A DNA stretch of 64,000 bases, taken from Bacillota bacterium. GTDB taxonomy: Bacteria; Bacillota; Clostridia; Oscillospirales; Oscillospiraceae. The DNA lies in assembly GCA_029268085.1 (NCBI GenBank), contig JAJUHD010000001.1, positions 1 through 64,000 of the forward strand, read 5' to 3'. The position numbers and the translations under genes are program-made. Positions 33,863-42,196 of the stretch are shown here, piece after piece (within the stretch, counting starts at the first letter, position 1; every line of letters begins with the position of its first letter). The notes beneath the pieces were generated by a model. It was not told where the DNA came from, searched no databases, and worked only from the letters and a program-made list of their open reading frames with translations.

Positions 33863-34479
33863 TGGAATTTATCAGCCACAGAGTCAACAAAATAAGCGAG
33901 CTTGAAAGTCTTCCGACGGAATATGGCGTTGAAATAGACCTTCGCGATGATTTGAACGGAAGGATATATATTGCGCATAATCCGTTTGAAGCCGGTGACG
34001 ACTTCGAGGATTATCTCAGACACTATCGCCACGGAAGAATGATATTGAACGTCAAAAGCGAGAGAATAGAACATGAAATCCTTCGCCTGGTAGAAAAATA
34101 TAATATTAAAGACTATTTCTTTTTGGACAGCACATTTCCGATGATTTTTCTGCTGTCCAAAATGGGCGAAAAAAAACAGGCGCTAAGGTTTTCCGAGTTT
34201 GAAAAAATGGATACCATAGAGGCTATGGCGGGAAAACTGGAATGGGTTTGGATTGACTGCTTCACCAGGATTCCAATAACAAAGGCTGAGCTTGATAAGC
34301 TCAAAGGCTGGGGCTATAAGACCTGCTTTGTGTCGCCCGAGCTCCAGGGAAGGCCGGAAGATGTGGACAAATATATAAATCAGATATCAGAGGAAGGTTT
34401 ATATTTTGATGCGGTATGTTCTAAAATTTACATGATGGACAAGTGGAAAAAATACGCGGCAGAGAAGGAAAAAGTTTGA
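33862..34479 (+). CDS. glycerophosphodiester phosphodiesterase-like protein
   Basis: About 205 residues with the beginning of the GDPD/PI-PLC TIM barrel: ISHRVNKISEL, GVEIDLRDD and YIAHNPF correspond to the HRG, E-x-D and HD elements of glycerophosphodiesterases. In the first, His-Arg is followed by Val rather than Gly. The start is ATG 33862 (or GTG 33859), overlapping the preceding stop. A role in processing phosphoglycerol groups would fit the TagD/TagF-like genes, but it could also be catalytically inactive. Confidence 0.6.
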   Translation: MEFISHRVNKISELESLPTEYGVEIDLRDDLNGRIYIAHNPFEAGDDFEDYLRHYRHGRMILNVKSERIEHEILRLVEKYNIKDYFFLDSTFPMIFLLSKMGEKKQALRFSEFEKMDTIEAMAGKLEWVWIDCFTRIPITKAELDKLKGWGYKTCFVSPELQGRPEDVDKYINQISEEGLYFDAVCSKIYMMDKWKKYAAEKEKV

Positions 34480-36113
34480 TGTATATAAAAAATAAGCATA
34501 TTGAGCTTCCTAAAATATTACTGTTCTTTATTGTTATTTCGTGGGGAGCGACTGTCTTTATTCAGAATTTTGTCACAAGCAGCAGCTTCGACATACTGTC
34601 TGTCAGGGCGATAGACGACGTCGCTTTTCAAGTATCATTAAGAAACATCCACAACTTTACGAGCTTGAAGCAGCTGCTGAATATGAACGACTATGGATAC
34701 GGCTGGATTTACTGGGCTCCGATGGCGCTTATTACATATCCGGCATTCCTGCTTCAGCAGGCAAGCGGCACCGCATGGCTGCTTATAGTGCTGCCACGCA
34801 TGATGTCGCTGGCTTTTGCGCTTGCCTGCGTGTTCCTGATGTATAAGATCGTTTCGGTTTATACCGACAATGAATGGATAAAGCTGGCTTCCGTCGCTCT
34901 GCTGCCATTGTTTCCCACTCAGGCATACTTTGTAAGCAGATTCAGCACGGTGTCGCAGGCGGTTTTTTTCTGTATGCTCTCGGTGTATTTGACCGTCAAA
35001 TACGAACAGCTGGACAGAAAAAAATTAAGGCTTATTCTTTTGGCATGCGCCGGCGCGTTAGGAACAAAGCTTACTACGGTTATAATCGTGCCTATGCTTG
35101 CGCTCCTTATACTAAACAGATATAACTTCAAATTTAACAAAGATAATTTGAGGGTCTGGGTATCCGAAATACTGCTTGCCGGAGCAATCACGGTTTTTCT
35201 GATAAGTCCTGCCGTTCTTTTTTTCTTTGCGTTTCCTCAGCAGGCTGAAAAATCAGTTAAAGCTATATTCTACTTTGTAAAGAATACTCAGGGCAAAGTG
35301 GATGTGATAAGCAACATTAAAGACGGAGTGTTCAAGGCCTCTTACTACCTGCCGGTATTCTTTGCTCTGATTGCGGGGATGGCCGCAAAGGCCTGCCGTG
35401 ATTTCAGAGGAAAAGCGAGCGCTTACAGGTTCGATTTCATCTGCATGTTTGCAGGCTATCTTATAGGCTGCCTGTATCTTTGCATCACAATAGGCACCGG
35501 ACCGGTTTATGTGCTTCAATATTCTCTGTCGATCGGATTCGTACTTCCGCTTGGTTTGACGGCGCTTGATTTGCCGTCGAAAAAAGCGCTGAGGATATTT
35601 AGCGCAATAGTATGTGTTTTAACCGTATTTGTTCAGGCGCATTTTATCCAGCAGCAGGTGACGCGTTCTTCCGCATATAATCCGCTCAGGTATTTTCAAA
35701 AAGCAAAAAGCAGCAAGGACACGTTGAATCTCATAACTGAGCTGCGGACAGCCGTTGAAAAAAACGCCCCGGACGGTAAAAAAATCGTAATTCTAAGCGA
35801 TTGGGAGCTTCCGGTGTTTATGAGCCCGCTGGAGCATAACAATATAGAATTTTATTCGGTATGGGACAACCTGCATGTCTGGGAAACCTATAAAGCAGAC
35901 TTCATCGTTCTCTATAAAAAAAGCAAGGGTTTCATGAGCGAGGAGGATTTTAAGAAGGCTGTATCTTCCGCAACGGAGAACAATATAAAAACCTATCAAA
36001 AGGATAGAAGTACGAGAACCGAATTTGTCAGAACAAAAACGCTGTTCGGCAAATCGTGGAGCGTAGTTGCCGAGAGTAACGAGTTCGTCGTGTATATGTC
36101 AAAAACTAATTAA
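34479..36113 (+). CDS. GT-C-type membrane glycosyltransferase (ArnT/PMT-like)
   Basis: 544 residues with eleven or more hydrophobic helices and a hydrophilic C-terminal domain of about 140 residues. The first extracytoplasmic loop contains RAIDDVAFQVSLRN, resembling the acidic active-site loop of PMT/ArnT enzymes, and the WIYWAPMALITYP segment is also family-like. It would transfer a sugar from a polyprenyl phosphate outside the membrane. The start at 34479 overlaps the previous stop (TGATG). It is the last gene of the locus. Confidence 0.72.
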   Translation: MYIKNKHIELPKILLFFIVISWGATVFIQNFVTSSSFDILSVRAIDDVAFQVSLRNIHNFTSLKQLLNMNDYGYGWIYWAPMALITYPAFLLQQASGTAWLLIVLPRMMSLAFALACVFLMYKIVSVYTDNEWIKLASVALLPLFPTQAYFVSRFSTVSQAVFFCMLSVYLTVKYEQLDRKKLRLILLACAGALGTKLTTVIIVPMLALLILNRYNFKFNKDNLRVWVSEILLAGAITVFLISPAVLFFFAFPQQAEKSVKAIFYFVKNTQGKVDVISNIKDGVFKASYYLPVFFALIAGMAAKACRDFRGKASAYRFDFICMFAGYLIGCLYLCITIGTGPVYVLQYSLSIGFVLPLGLTALDLPSKKALRIFSAIVCVLTVFVQAHFIQQQVTRSSAYNPLRYFQKAKSSKDTLNLITELRTAVEKNAPDGKKIVILSDWELPVFMSPLEHNNIEFYSVWDNLHVWETYKADFIVLYKKSKGFMSEEDFKKAVSSATENNIKTYQKDRSTRTEFVRTKTLFGKSWSVVAESNEFVVYMSKTN

Positions 36114-36231
36114 ACTTAGAGAAAATGCCGGCAAAGCCGCGGCCTTTTGCCTCGGCGCTTTCATTTCGGGCGGCCGATGGAAATCCAGGGGCGAACCGCA
36201 TACTTCGGCGAAGGAAGCCTTACAAAAAAAC

Positions 36232-36285
36232 TTTTCCGCATCGCAGGGCCTTGACGGCTACCGCGATGCGGAAAACTATTTTTTT
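36232..36285. terminator. bidirectional terminator between the glycan locus and the SLH protease
   Basis: A 13-bp perfect stem (36232-36244 with 36262-36274). On the plus strand it is followed by CTATTTTTTT; on the minus strand by GTTTTTTT. It ends the glycan operon and the converging protease gene. Confidence 0.85.
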
Positions 36286-36289
36286 ACCA

Positions 36290-38176
36290 TTATTTTTTTA
36301 TCTGCACTATTCCTATGCACATACACAAGGTGCCGTTAAACTTAGTCAGCCCTATCCCTACAAACCAAGTATTATTTGAATAATACAGCTGATTGTAGCC
36401 GTCGGAGCTCTTTTCGCTTGAAAGATAGATAAATCCGCAGCTTTCCAGTAATTTCAAGTATTTCGCGACTCCTACGGAGGAATCGGAAGGGCAGTCGGAT
36501 AAGCGATAATAATAAAGAATGGTACCGTCATGATAATACCTGTAATAAAGAGGTGTCCGGGTGAAGGCCCCCCAGTCCGGTACAGGATAGTATCCGCTGT
36601 AATATACGGTCGAGGAGCTGGAGGCGGTGACCGTAATAGTGACTTTTGCAGTTGAGATAATGTTTTTATTTTCATCAGCCAGCTTCAGCGTCAGAACCGA
36701 AGTCCCTGCGGAGAGCCCCTTGACTGTAACATTAATCGTATTGCCGGACCATTTTCCCAAACTGCAGGAAACTACTTTTTCGTTTGAGAGGGTGTATGTG
36801 TAATAGGCAAAATTGTCCGAGCTTGCTTTGAACGTAACAGTTGCCTGGCTGCCCTGAGCTACGCTTATCTCTGAATTTGAAGCAGTCAGAGTCGGCTTGC
36901 TGTTCTGAGAGCTTACTGAAGAGAGGGAAGAGAGGTTTGAGGTTTTCATGTCTTTCAGCAGGTTAATCGGAATGGCCACGTTTAAGTTCTGACCGGCCAC
37001 ATATGTACCGGTAGTAACGCCTATCACTTTTCCTCCGGAGTTCATGAGGGCGCCGCCGCTGCTGCCGCTTGAAATCGACGCGCTGAAAAGCATGTACCTG
37101 ATGCCGTCCACAACGTGCGAAGAATTTGTAATCGTGCCCTGCGTGACGGTCTGACCAAGTCCGAGCGGGTAGCCGATCGCAAATATTGTTTCTCCCGTTT
37201 CCACCGTGTCGGAATCCCCCAGGAGCAGAAATTCTACTCCGCTGCAGCCGTCAACCTGTATGAGCGCGAGATCGTTTGTTTTGCTGGAGCTGAATACTCC
37301 GCTGACGCTGTATGATTTGCCGTTTTTCGTAGTTACTTTGGCGGATGCCGCGCCGTCTATGACATGGTAATTCGTTACCGCGAGTCCGCTGCTGTTTATA
37401 AAGAAGCCGCTTCCGCTGCCCAGCGTATTTCCCGCCGAGTCGTAAAGCTCTATGTAAAAGACTGCGTTGGAGAATTTTTCGGATATGTCTTTTGCCGTGA
37501 GCTCCTTTGACTGCAGCTTCAGGGTCTGTCTGTAAGACGGGCTTATCATTCGTATCGAAATTGCGGCGCAGGCATCTCTGGTAATGTATGTGTTAGGATA
37601 AAACGTGCCTTTGCTGTCGCTGCCGGTGAGAATTCCCGCTCGGTAGAGCTTGTAGACGGCCGGGGCGTATGAATATGAGGATGGTACGTCCGGTATTGAA
37701 TCGGCAGGTATTTCGTTTATCGCCCCGCACGCCTCTTCGGGCAGCGCGCCGGAAAAAATAAGCGCAAACTCAGCCCTTGTCGCATTTTCTTCGTAATTTG
37801 AATATTCCTCTTTGATGATATTCTTTGCAAGGGCGTAGTCAACGTACGGACGGTACCAGGGGCTGCCGGCCTGAAAATTGCTTGAGCCTGTATAGTAAAT
37901 GCTGTGTATGCAGGCCGCAAGCTTAATTGCCTCGGCTATCGTCAGATTGCTTTGAGGCTCATAGCTGGTGGCTGTTTTCCCGTTGATAAGACCGTATTCG
38001 TAAGCTGCTTTGACAGAAGGCGCATACCATTCTTCCGCAACGTCCGAGAACTGCCCGCTCTGATAACTTCTGACCTTTGTGAAGTTTGAAAAAGAGCTTG
38101 CCGCAAATGACGGCGCCGGCAGAATGCCGAAAAGAAGCAAAACCGCAAGGAGGGATGAAAAAATACGCTTTACCAT
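36290..38176 (-). CDS. SLH-anchored trypsin-like (HtrA/DegP-type) serine protease
   Basis: About 628 residues. In order: a signal peptide ending near ASFAAS; S-layer-homology repeats (about 40-210; one reads ITRDACAAISIRM); a trypsin-like domain (about 230-410) with His in TNYHVIDG, Asp in KTNDLALIQV and Ser in SSGSSGGAL; an Ig-like (BIG2 type) domain; and a Tyr-rich tail. No PDZ domain was seen. It would be held on the cell wall by SLH repeats and cleave surface or secreted proteins. ATG 38176 follows GGTG; GTG 38185 is an alternative. Confidence 0.85.
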   Translation of the reverse strand: MVKRIFSSLLAVLLLFGILPAPSFAASSFSNFTKVRSYQSGQFSDVAEEWYAPSVKAAYEYGLINGKTATSYEPQSNLTIAEAIKLAACIHSIYYTGSSNFQAGSPWYRPYVDYALAKNIIKEEYSNYEENATRAEFALIFSGALPEEACGAINEIPADSIPDVPSSYSYAPAVYKLYRAGILTGSDSKGTFYPNTYITRDACAAISIRMISPSYRQTLKLQSKELTAKDISEKFSNAVFYIELYDSAGNTLGSGSGFFINSSGLAVTNYHVIDGAASAKVTTKNGKSYSVSGVFSSSKTNDLALIQVDGCSGVEFLLLGDSDTVETGETIFAIGYPLGLGQTVTQGTITNSSHVVDGIRYMLFSASISSGSSGGALMNSGGKVIGVTTGTYVAGQNLNVAIPINLLKDMKTSNLSSLSSVSSQNSKPTLTASNSEISVAQGSQATVTFKASSDNFAYYTYTLSNEKVVSCSLGKWSGNTINVTVKGLSAGTSVLTLKLADENKNIISTAKVTITVTASSSSTVYYSGYYPVPDWGAFTRTPLYYRYYHDGTILYYYRLSDCPSDSSVGVAKYLKLLESCGFIYLSSEKSSDGYNQLYYSNNTWFVGIGLTKFNGTLCMCIGIVQIKK

Positions 38177-38502
38177 TTTTGACACCAGCTTACATCTTTT
38201 TATTAAATTTTACCAAATTATGTTTTTTTGTCAAGCCCAATAGAAGAAAAAGGAAAATTCCGGATGCGAAGACGCTTTAATTAAAAAACGATTGCAGCTG
38301 CCAATGCCGGCCCTTTTGATGACCCCCTGCTTTGCGTCCGGCTGAAATAAAACGCTCCCTCCATGATTAGAGCAGTGTTCCCTGCTGTTCTTCATAAAGG
38401 GAGCGTAAATAACAAAGTTCGGTTTCCGCATTTTCGCTGCCTGCGGCACAAAGACGGTATGAAAAGGGCCGCGGAATCGAGCGCAAGGAGGAATACGGCG
38501 CC
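38177..38502. other. intergenic region with terminator
   Basis: No gene is evident. It holds the end of the stalk-domain gene transcript with the hairpin at 38353-38405 and the upstream region of the SLH protease. No clear promoter was identified. Confidence 0.4.
38345..38405 (-). terminator. probable terminator of the stalk-domain protein gene
   Basis: An 8-bp stem (38353-38360 with 38398-38405) encloses a long loop and is followed on the minus strand by TTTTATTT. It lies about 100 bp beyond the stop. Confidence 0.5.
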
Positions 38503-39885
38503 CTAGCTTTTCGCTCCTATGGTCACCATTTTCCAGTCCTGCTGCCAGTTAACATCCATGTCAAAAGTCTCTGCGATGAAGCGCAGCGGTACTACGGTAT
38601 GGCTTATGTTCGGGTCGGAATAATCCGGAGCAAGCATGGTCTGGACATCGAGCGTTTTTTCCTCCCCGTTCACAATAACCACGTTGCTGTCTATCGTGAG
38701 CACTATGGTCTTGTCGCCCTTGGTCATCACAACCTGCTGCTCCTTGTAGCGCCATTCGACCGAGGCTCCAAGCGCGGTGGCTATCGCCCTGAAGGGCACA
38801 AGCAGTCTGTCGTTGATTTCCACGGGCTGAATAGGAGCTTTTACATAGGATTGGCCGATATAGACCTTGGCCTCGTTTTCAATCGTTTTAGTAATATACT
38901 CGTTTATCTGCGAATCCAGGTCGCCACGGGCGTTTTCCACGATGGACGGAAGCCTGTTTTTTAACGCGGTCACGTTTTCTCTGACAATGGACTTTATTGT
39001 TTCCTTTGAAATGACCCTTTCGAGATAGCCCGGCAGTTTGTCTATGTATTTGTCGTAGGCTGAGGCGTCAAGGCTTGCAAGCCTGGGGTTAAATTTTTCT
39101 TCAATAGGCTTCTTGATCTTCTCGATCATGAGAGCGTCTACCTGCTCTTTTATTTTTGCCTCGAACTCAGGCCTTACCACAGACTCTATTTTGGGCCGTA
39201 TGACAGCCTTCATCCGTGCCGCGATTTCTTCGGGAGAAAGGTTTGCCATATCGTCAGGTATCAGCTTCATCAAATCCTTCATAACCAGCAGGATTTCTTT
39301 CTGTATGCTCGCCTCGATGTTTGATTCGATTATTCCGTGGATCTTCGGAATCAGGGCCTTAAGCGAGGGCTCAAACTTCTGAATAATGCCCGGCGCGGCC
39401 TCCTTCATAAGCGAAACAACCTGCTCGGTGATTTCCGTTTCCGATTTTGCAAAGTCCTTGGCGATGCCTTCCCGGACCGAAATAGCGACTTCCGCCCTTA
39501 CCTGGTCCAGGACCTTTTCGGGGATTCTGTTGATTTCCTCGGCCGAGGGATAAGAGGAAAAGTCCATTTTGAAACCGGTTGTTTCGAGGGAGTCCTTTTT
39601 CTCCTTAACGTCCTTGACGGCAAGTTCAATTTCGGCGGAGATGGCCTCGACGTCGGGAGTGATAGCCGCCACTATCTCGGGACCCAGCCTGTCCGCAAGC
39701 CCTACGAAAGCCCTGGAGACCGCCGCCTCCAATTCGGCCTGGAATGTGTCGTGCTGAGCCTGATCCGGCGCCGCCGCGACATCTGGCGCCGTCGCAAGAC
39801 TCAAAGGGGCGCAGCCAAAAGCGAGCAAAACGCCTAGAAATAAGGCCATGGCCTTTTTGAATTTTTTTCCTTTAACGACCGCCAT
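38503..39885 (-). CDS. secreted helical protein with C-terminal copper-amine-oxidase-like stalk domain
   Basis: 460 residues: signal peptide (basic MAVVKGKKFKK, hydrophobic run, ASAP-like end), then a charged, mainly alpha-helical region (about 40-335) resembling a rod or coiled coil, then a stalk domain of the Cu_amine_oxidN1 type (about 340-455; LVPFRAIATALGASVEW and VPLRFIAETFDMDVNW are its two signatures). Such domains are common on exported proteins of Clostridia and are not oxidases. GAGG precedes the ATG. Confidence 0.8.
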   Translation of the reverse strand: MAVVKGKKFKKAMALFLGVLLAFGCAPLSLATAPDVAAAPDQAQHDTFQAELEAAVSRAFVGLADRLGPEIVAAITPDVEAISAEIELAVKDVKEKKDSLETTGFKMDFSSYPSAEEINRIPEKVLDQVRAEVAISVREGIAKDFAKSETEITEQVVSLMKEAAPGIIQKFEPSLKALIPKIHGIIESNIEASIQKEILLVMKDLMKLIPDDMANLSPEEIAARMKAVIRPKIESVVRPEFEAKIKEQVDALMIEKIKKPIEEKFNPRLASLDASAYDKYIDKLPGYLERVISKETIKSIVRENVTALKNRLPSIVENARGDLDSQINEYITKTIENEAKVYIGQSYVKAPIQPVEINDRLLVPFRAIATALGASVEWRYKEQQVVMTKGDKTIVLTIDSNVVIVNGEEKTLDVQTMLAPDYSDPNISHTVVPLRFIAETFDMDVNWQQDWKMVTIGAKS

Positions 39886-39943
39886 AATAAAACCTCTTTT
39901 TCAAAATATTTATATGTTTTTTCAAAAAGCTGACTACATATCT

Positions 39944-39972
39944 ATGTTACACATTTTTTCATAAAATAGCAA
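39944..39972 (-). promoter_or_regulatory. promoter of the stalk-domain protein gene
   Basis: On the minus strand, TTGCTA (39967-39972), 17 bp and TAACAT (39944-39949), about 60 bp before the ATG. Confidence 0.45.
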
Positions 39973-40018
39973 TACCCGACTGAAAATTACATATCTCGGC
40001 CCGTCCGGCGCAGTATGG

Positions 40019-41320
40019 TCAAAAGGTGTCGATTTCTTGATGGCCGGCACCTTTTTTCCTGAGATTTTCAATTGCCGCGACCGCGCTTCTGTATACCTCG
40101 GAAAAAGTGGCGTCGTGCGCTCTGGATGCGGACAGGACATCCTCATACTCCGGCTTTTCCTTGACTATGCCCCAGCCGCTTCCCGATTTAACGCGTATTG
40201 TGCCGTATTCGGTTTCCACCGTGTAAAACCCGACATCGAGCACACGCCGGTTCAGCAAGGAGAATCTTACGCCGAAAGTGCTGGTGTGGAGCAGGATTAG
40301 ACGTGAAAGCTCGTTTCTGTCCTCCGGTCTGCAAAGGCAGCCCAGAAGCGTTGCGGGACGGTTCTTCTTCATATAGACAGGCGCCGTGTATACGTCAAGA
40401 GCGCCGGACCTGAGAAGCAGCTCGGTTACGGCACCTATGGCCTCCGGGGTCATGTCGTCCAGGTTGCAGACGATTTCCGCGACGTCGCCGGTTTCTTCTC
40501 CGCACTCTCCCCAAAAGGCGCGCACGCAGTTCGCTATCTCAAAGTCCTTGGTTCCCATGCCGTAACCTATTCTTCTTACGGACATGGCGGACATCTCGCC
40601 GAAGCCGCCGACAAAGTGCCTGAGGAGCGCCGCCCCGGTGGGAGTGCAGAGCTCGCCTTTGATTTTGCCGCCGTATATCGGAATGCCCCTGAGTAGCAGA
40701 GCGGTGGCGGGAGCCGGGACAGGGAGGATGCCGTGTGAGCAGCGCACGAAGCCGCTGCCAACATGCACCGGCGAAGCGGTGATGGAATCAGGCGCCAGCA
40801 TATGCACTAGCAGGCAGAAGCCGACAACGTCCGCAACGGCGTCCAGAGACCCGACCTCGTGAAAATGTATCTGCTCGATTTCCCTGCCGTGAACCTCCGC
40901 CTCCGCCTCGCCAATAAGCCTGTAAACGGCGAGGGCGTCGTTTCTGACTTTTTCCGGCAGATCCAAAGAGGAAATAAGGCGGCAGATGCCGGAATAGCTG
41001 TAATGTCCGTGAGCATGCGAATGCCCGCCGCCGACCGAGTCATGATGCTCAGGTCCGTGCCCGTGCGTATGCAGATGACGGTCACAGTCTTCGGCAGGGT
41101 CGAAGTCCTCGGAAAATTCCGTTTTGCCGTCAATATATACGTTGACGCGCAGGCCGGAAACCCCGCATTTTTCGGCCCTGACGCTTTCGACGACTACGCC
41201 CGGAATGCCCAGGGAATTCATTTTGTCCAGAAAAGCGCGCTTTTCCGGCAGAAGGTCAAGAAGAGCCGCAGTAAGCATATCTCCGGCGGCTCCCATAGAG
41301 CACTCAAGATGAAGCCTCAT
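40019..41320 (-). CDS. larC: LarC, nickel-pincer cofactor nickel insertase
   Basis: 433 residues. LarC inserts nickel into the pyridinium bis-thiocarboxylate mononucleotide that becomes the cofactor of lactate racemase and related enzymes. Features: N-terminal LECSMGAAGDM, a His-rich insert (about 80-108 with HLHTHGHG and GHSHAHGHY) able to bind metal, IHFHEVGSLDAVADVVG, and a C-terminal domain with CNLDDMTPEAIG. The gene is one uninterrupted frame, unlike lactobacillar larC, which needs a programmed frameshift. It overlaps larB by 17 bp. No larA or larE is in the window. Confidence 0.92.
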   Translation of the reverse strand: MRLHLECSMGAAGDMLTAALLDLLPEKRAFLDKMNSLGIPGVVVESVRAEKCGVSGLRVNVYIDGKTEFSEDFDPAEDCDRHLHTHGHGPEHHDSVGGGHSHAHGHYSYSGICRLISSLDLPEKVRNDALAVYRLIGEAEAEVHGREIEQIHFHEVGSLDAVADVVGFCLLVHMLAPDSITASPVHVGSGFVRCSHGILPVPAPATALLLRGIPIYGGKIKGELCTPTGAALLRHFVGGFGEMSAMSVRRIGYGMGTKDFEIANCVRAFWGECGEETGDVAEIVCNLDDMTPEAIGAVTELLLRSGALDVYTAPVYMKKNRPATLLGCLCRPEDRNELSRLILLHTSTFGVRFSLLNRRVLDVGFYTVETEYGTIRVKSGSGWGIVKEKPEYEDVLSASRAHDATFSEVYRSAVAAIENLRKKGAGHQEIDTF

Positions 41321-42077
41321 TTTTAGCCTCCCCTATACGGTTTATAAGGCTGGAAAGATAGCCGGCGCCGAAGCCGTTGTCGATATTCACCACGCTGACG
41401 TTGCCGGCGCAGGAGTTGAGCATCGACAAAAGAGCGGACAAGCCTCCGAAATTGGCGCCGTATCCTATGCTTGTGGGGACGGCTATCACCGGGCATGAAA
41501 CAAGCCCTCCGATAACGGTGGCGAGCGCGCCCTCCATTCCGGCGACCGCGATGACGACGCGCGCCGTCATCAATACGTCCATCTGCGAAAGAACCCGGTG
41601 AAGTCCCGCAACTCCGACATCGTAAAGCCGGACAACGCGGTTCCCGAGGGCCTCCGCGGTTACGGCGGCTTCCTCAGCCACGGGAATATCGCTGGTTCCG
41701 GCGGCTGCGACCGCGATAAATCCGGAAGACGAGGGTTCCTTCCGTTTGCCGAAAAAGGCGATTCGGGATACCGGATCATAGCTTACGGGAAGCTGGGAGC
41801 AAAGCTCTTCCGCTCTCTCGGGCGCAAGCCTCGTAATCAGTACATAATCGCTGCCACGCCTTTTCAAAGCTTCGATTATCCCGACGATTTGAGGGATCGT
41901 TTTGCCGGCTCCGAAAATCACTTCGGGTATGCCGTGCCTGAGCTCCCTGTGGTGGTCTACCTTCGCATAGCCGAGCTCCTCAAAGGGCTGCATTTTAAGG
42001 CTCAAAACAGCCTCCTGGGGCGAAATATCCCCGCTTTTTACCTTGTTCATCAAATCCAGGATGCGTTCCTGCTCCAT
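41304..42077 (-). CDS. larB: LarB, pyridinium-3,5-biscarboxylate mononucleotide synthase
   Basis: 257 residues. It carboxylates and hydrolyses nicotinate adenine dinucleotide to start synthesis of the nickel-pincer cofactor. The C-terminal half is related to PurE (AIR carboxylase): AAGTSDIPVAEEAA, YDVGVAGLHR, AGMEGALATVIGGL and PVIAVPTSIGYG. The N-terminal part has the usual GDISPQEAVLSLK helix. The start at 42077 follows GGAGG; the frame extends to 42137 without a ribosome site. Co-transcribed with larC. Confidence 0.92.
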   Translation of the reverse strand: MEQERILDLMNKVKSGDISPQEAVLSLKMQPFEELGYAKVDHHRELRHGIPEVIFGAGKTIPQIVGIIEALKRRGSDYVLITRLAPERAEELCSQLPVSYDPVSRIAFFGKRKEPSSSGFIAVAAAGTSDIPVAEEAAVTAEALGNRVVRLYDVGVAGLHRVLSQMDVLMTARVVIAVAGMEGALATVIGGLVSCPVIAVPTSIGYGANFGGLSALLSMLNSCAGNVSVVNIDNGFGAGYLSSLINRIGEAKNEASS

Positions 42078-42108
42078 AAAGCGCCTCCTATCAAAAGGGT
42101 GTGCCTCT

Positions 42109-42117
42109 ATTATAGCA
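42109..42117 (-). promoter_or_regulatory. extended -10 promoter of larBC
   Basis: On the minus strand TGCTATAAT provides a perfect -10 with the TG extension, about 30 bp before larB. No clear -35 box was seen. Confidence 0.4.
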
Positions 42118-42150
42118 TCGCATTTCAAAAAACGCATTGTTTTTATCGAT

Positions 42151-42191
42151 AAAACGGCAAAATGTCCCTTGAAAAGACATTTTGCCGTTTT
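42151..42191 (-). terminator. terminator of the UroD-family gene
   Basis: A 16-bp stem (42151-42166 with 42176-42191) begins just after the UroD-family stop on the minus strand. It is rich in A on one side and T on the other, so it could act in both directions. Confidence 0.7.
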
Positions 42192-42196
42192 TAGCC

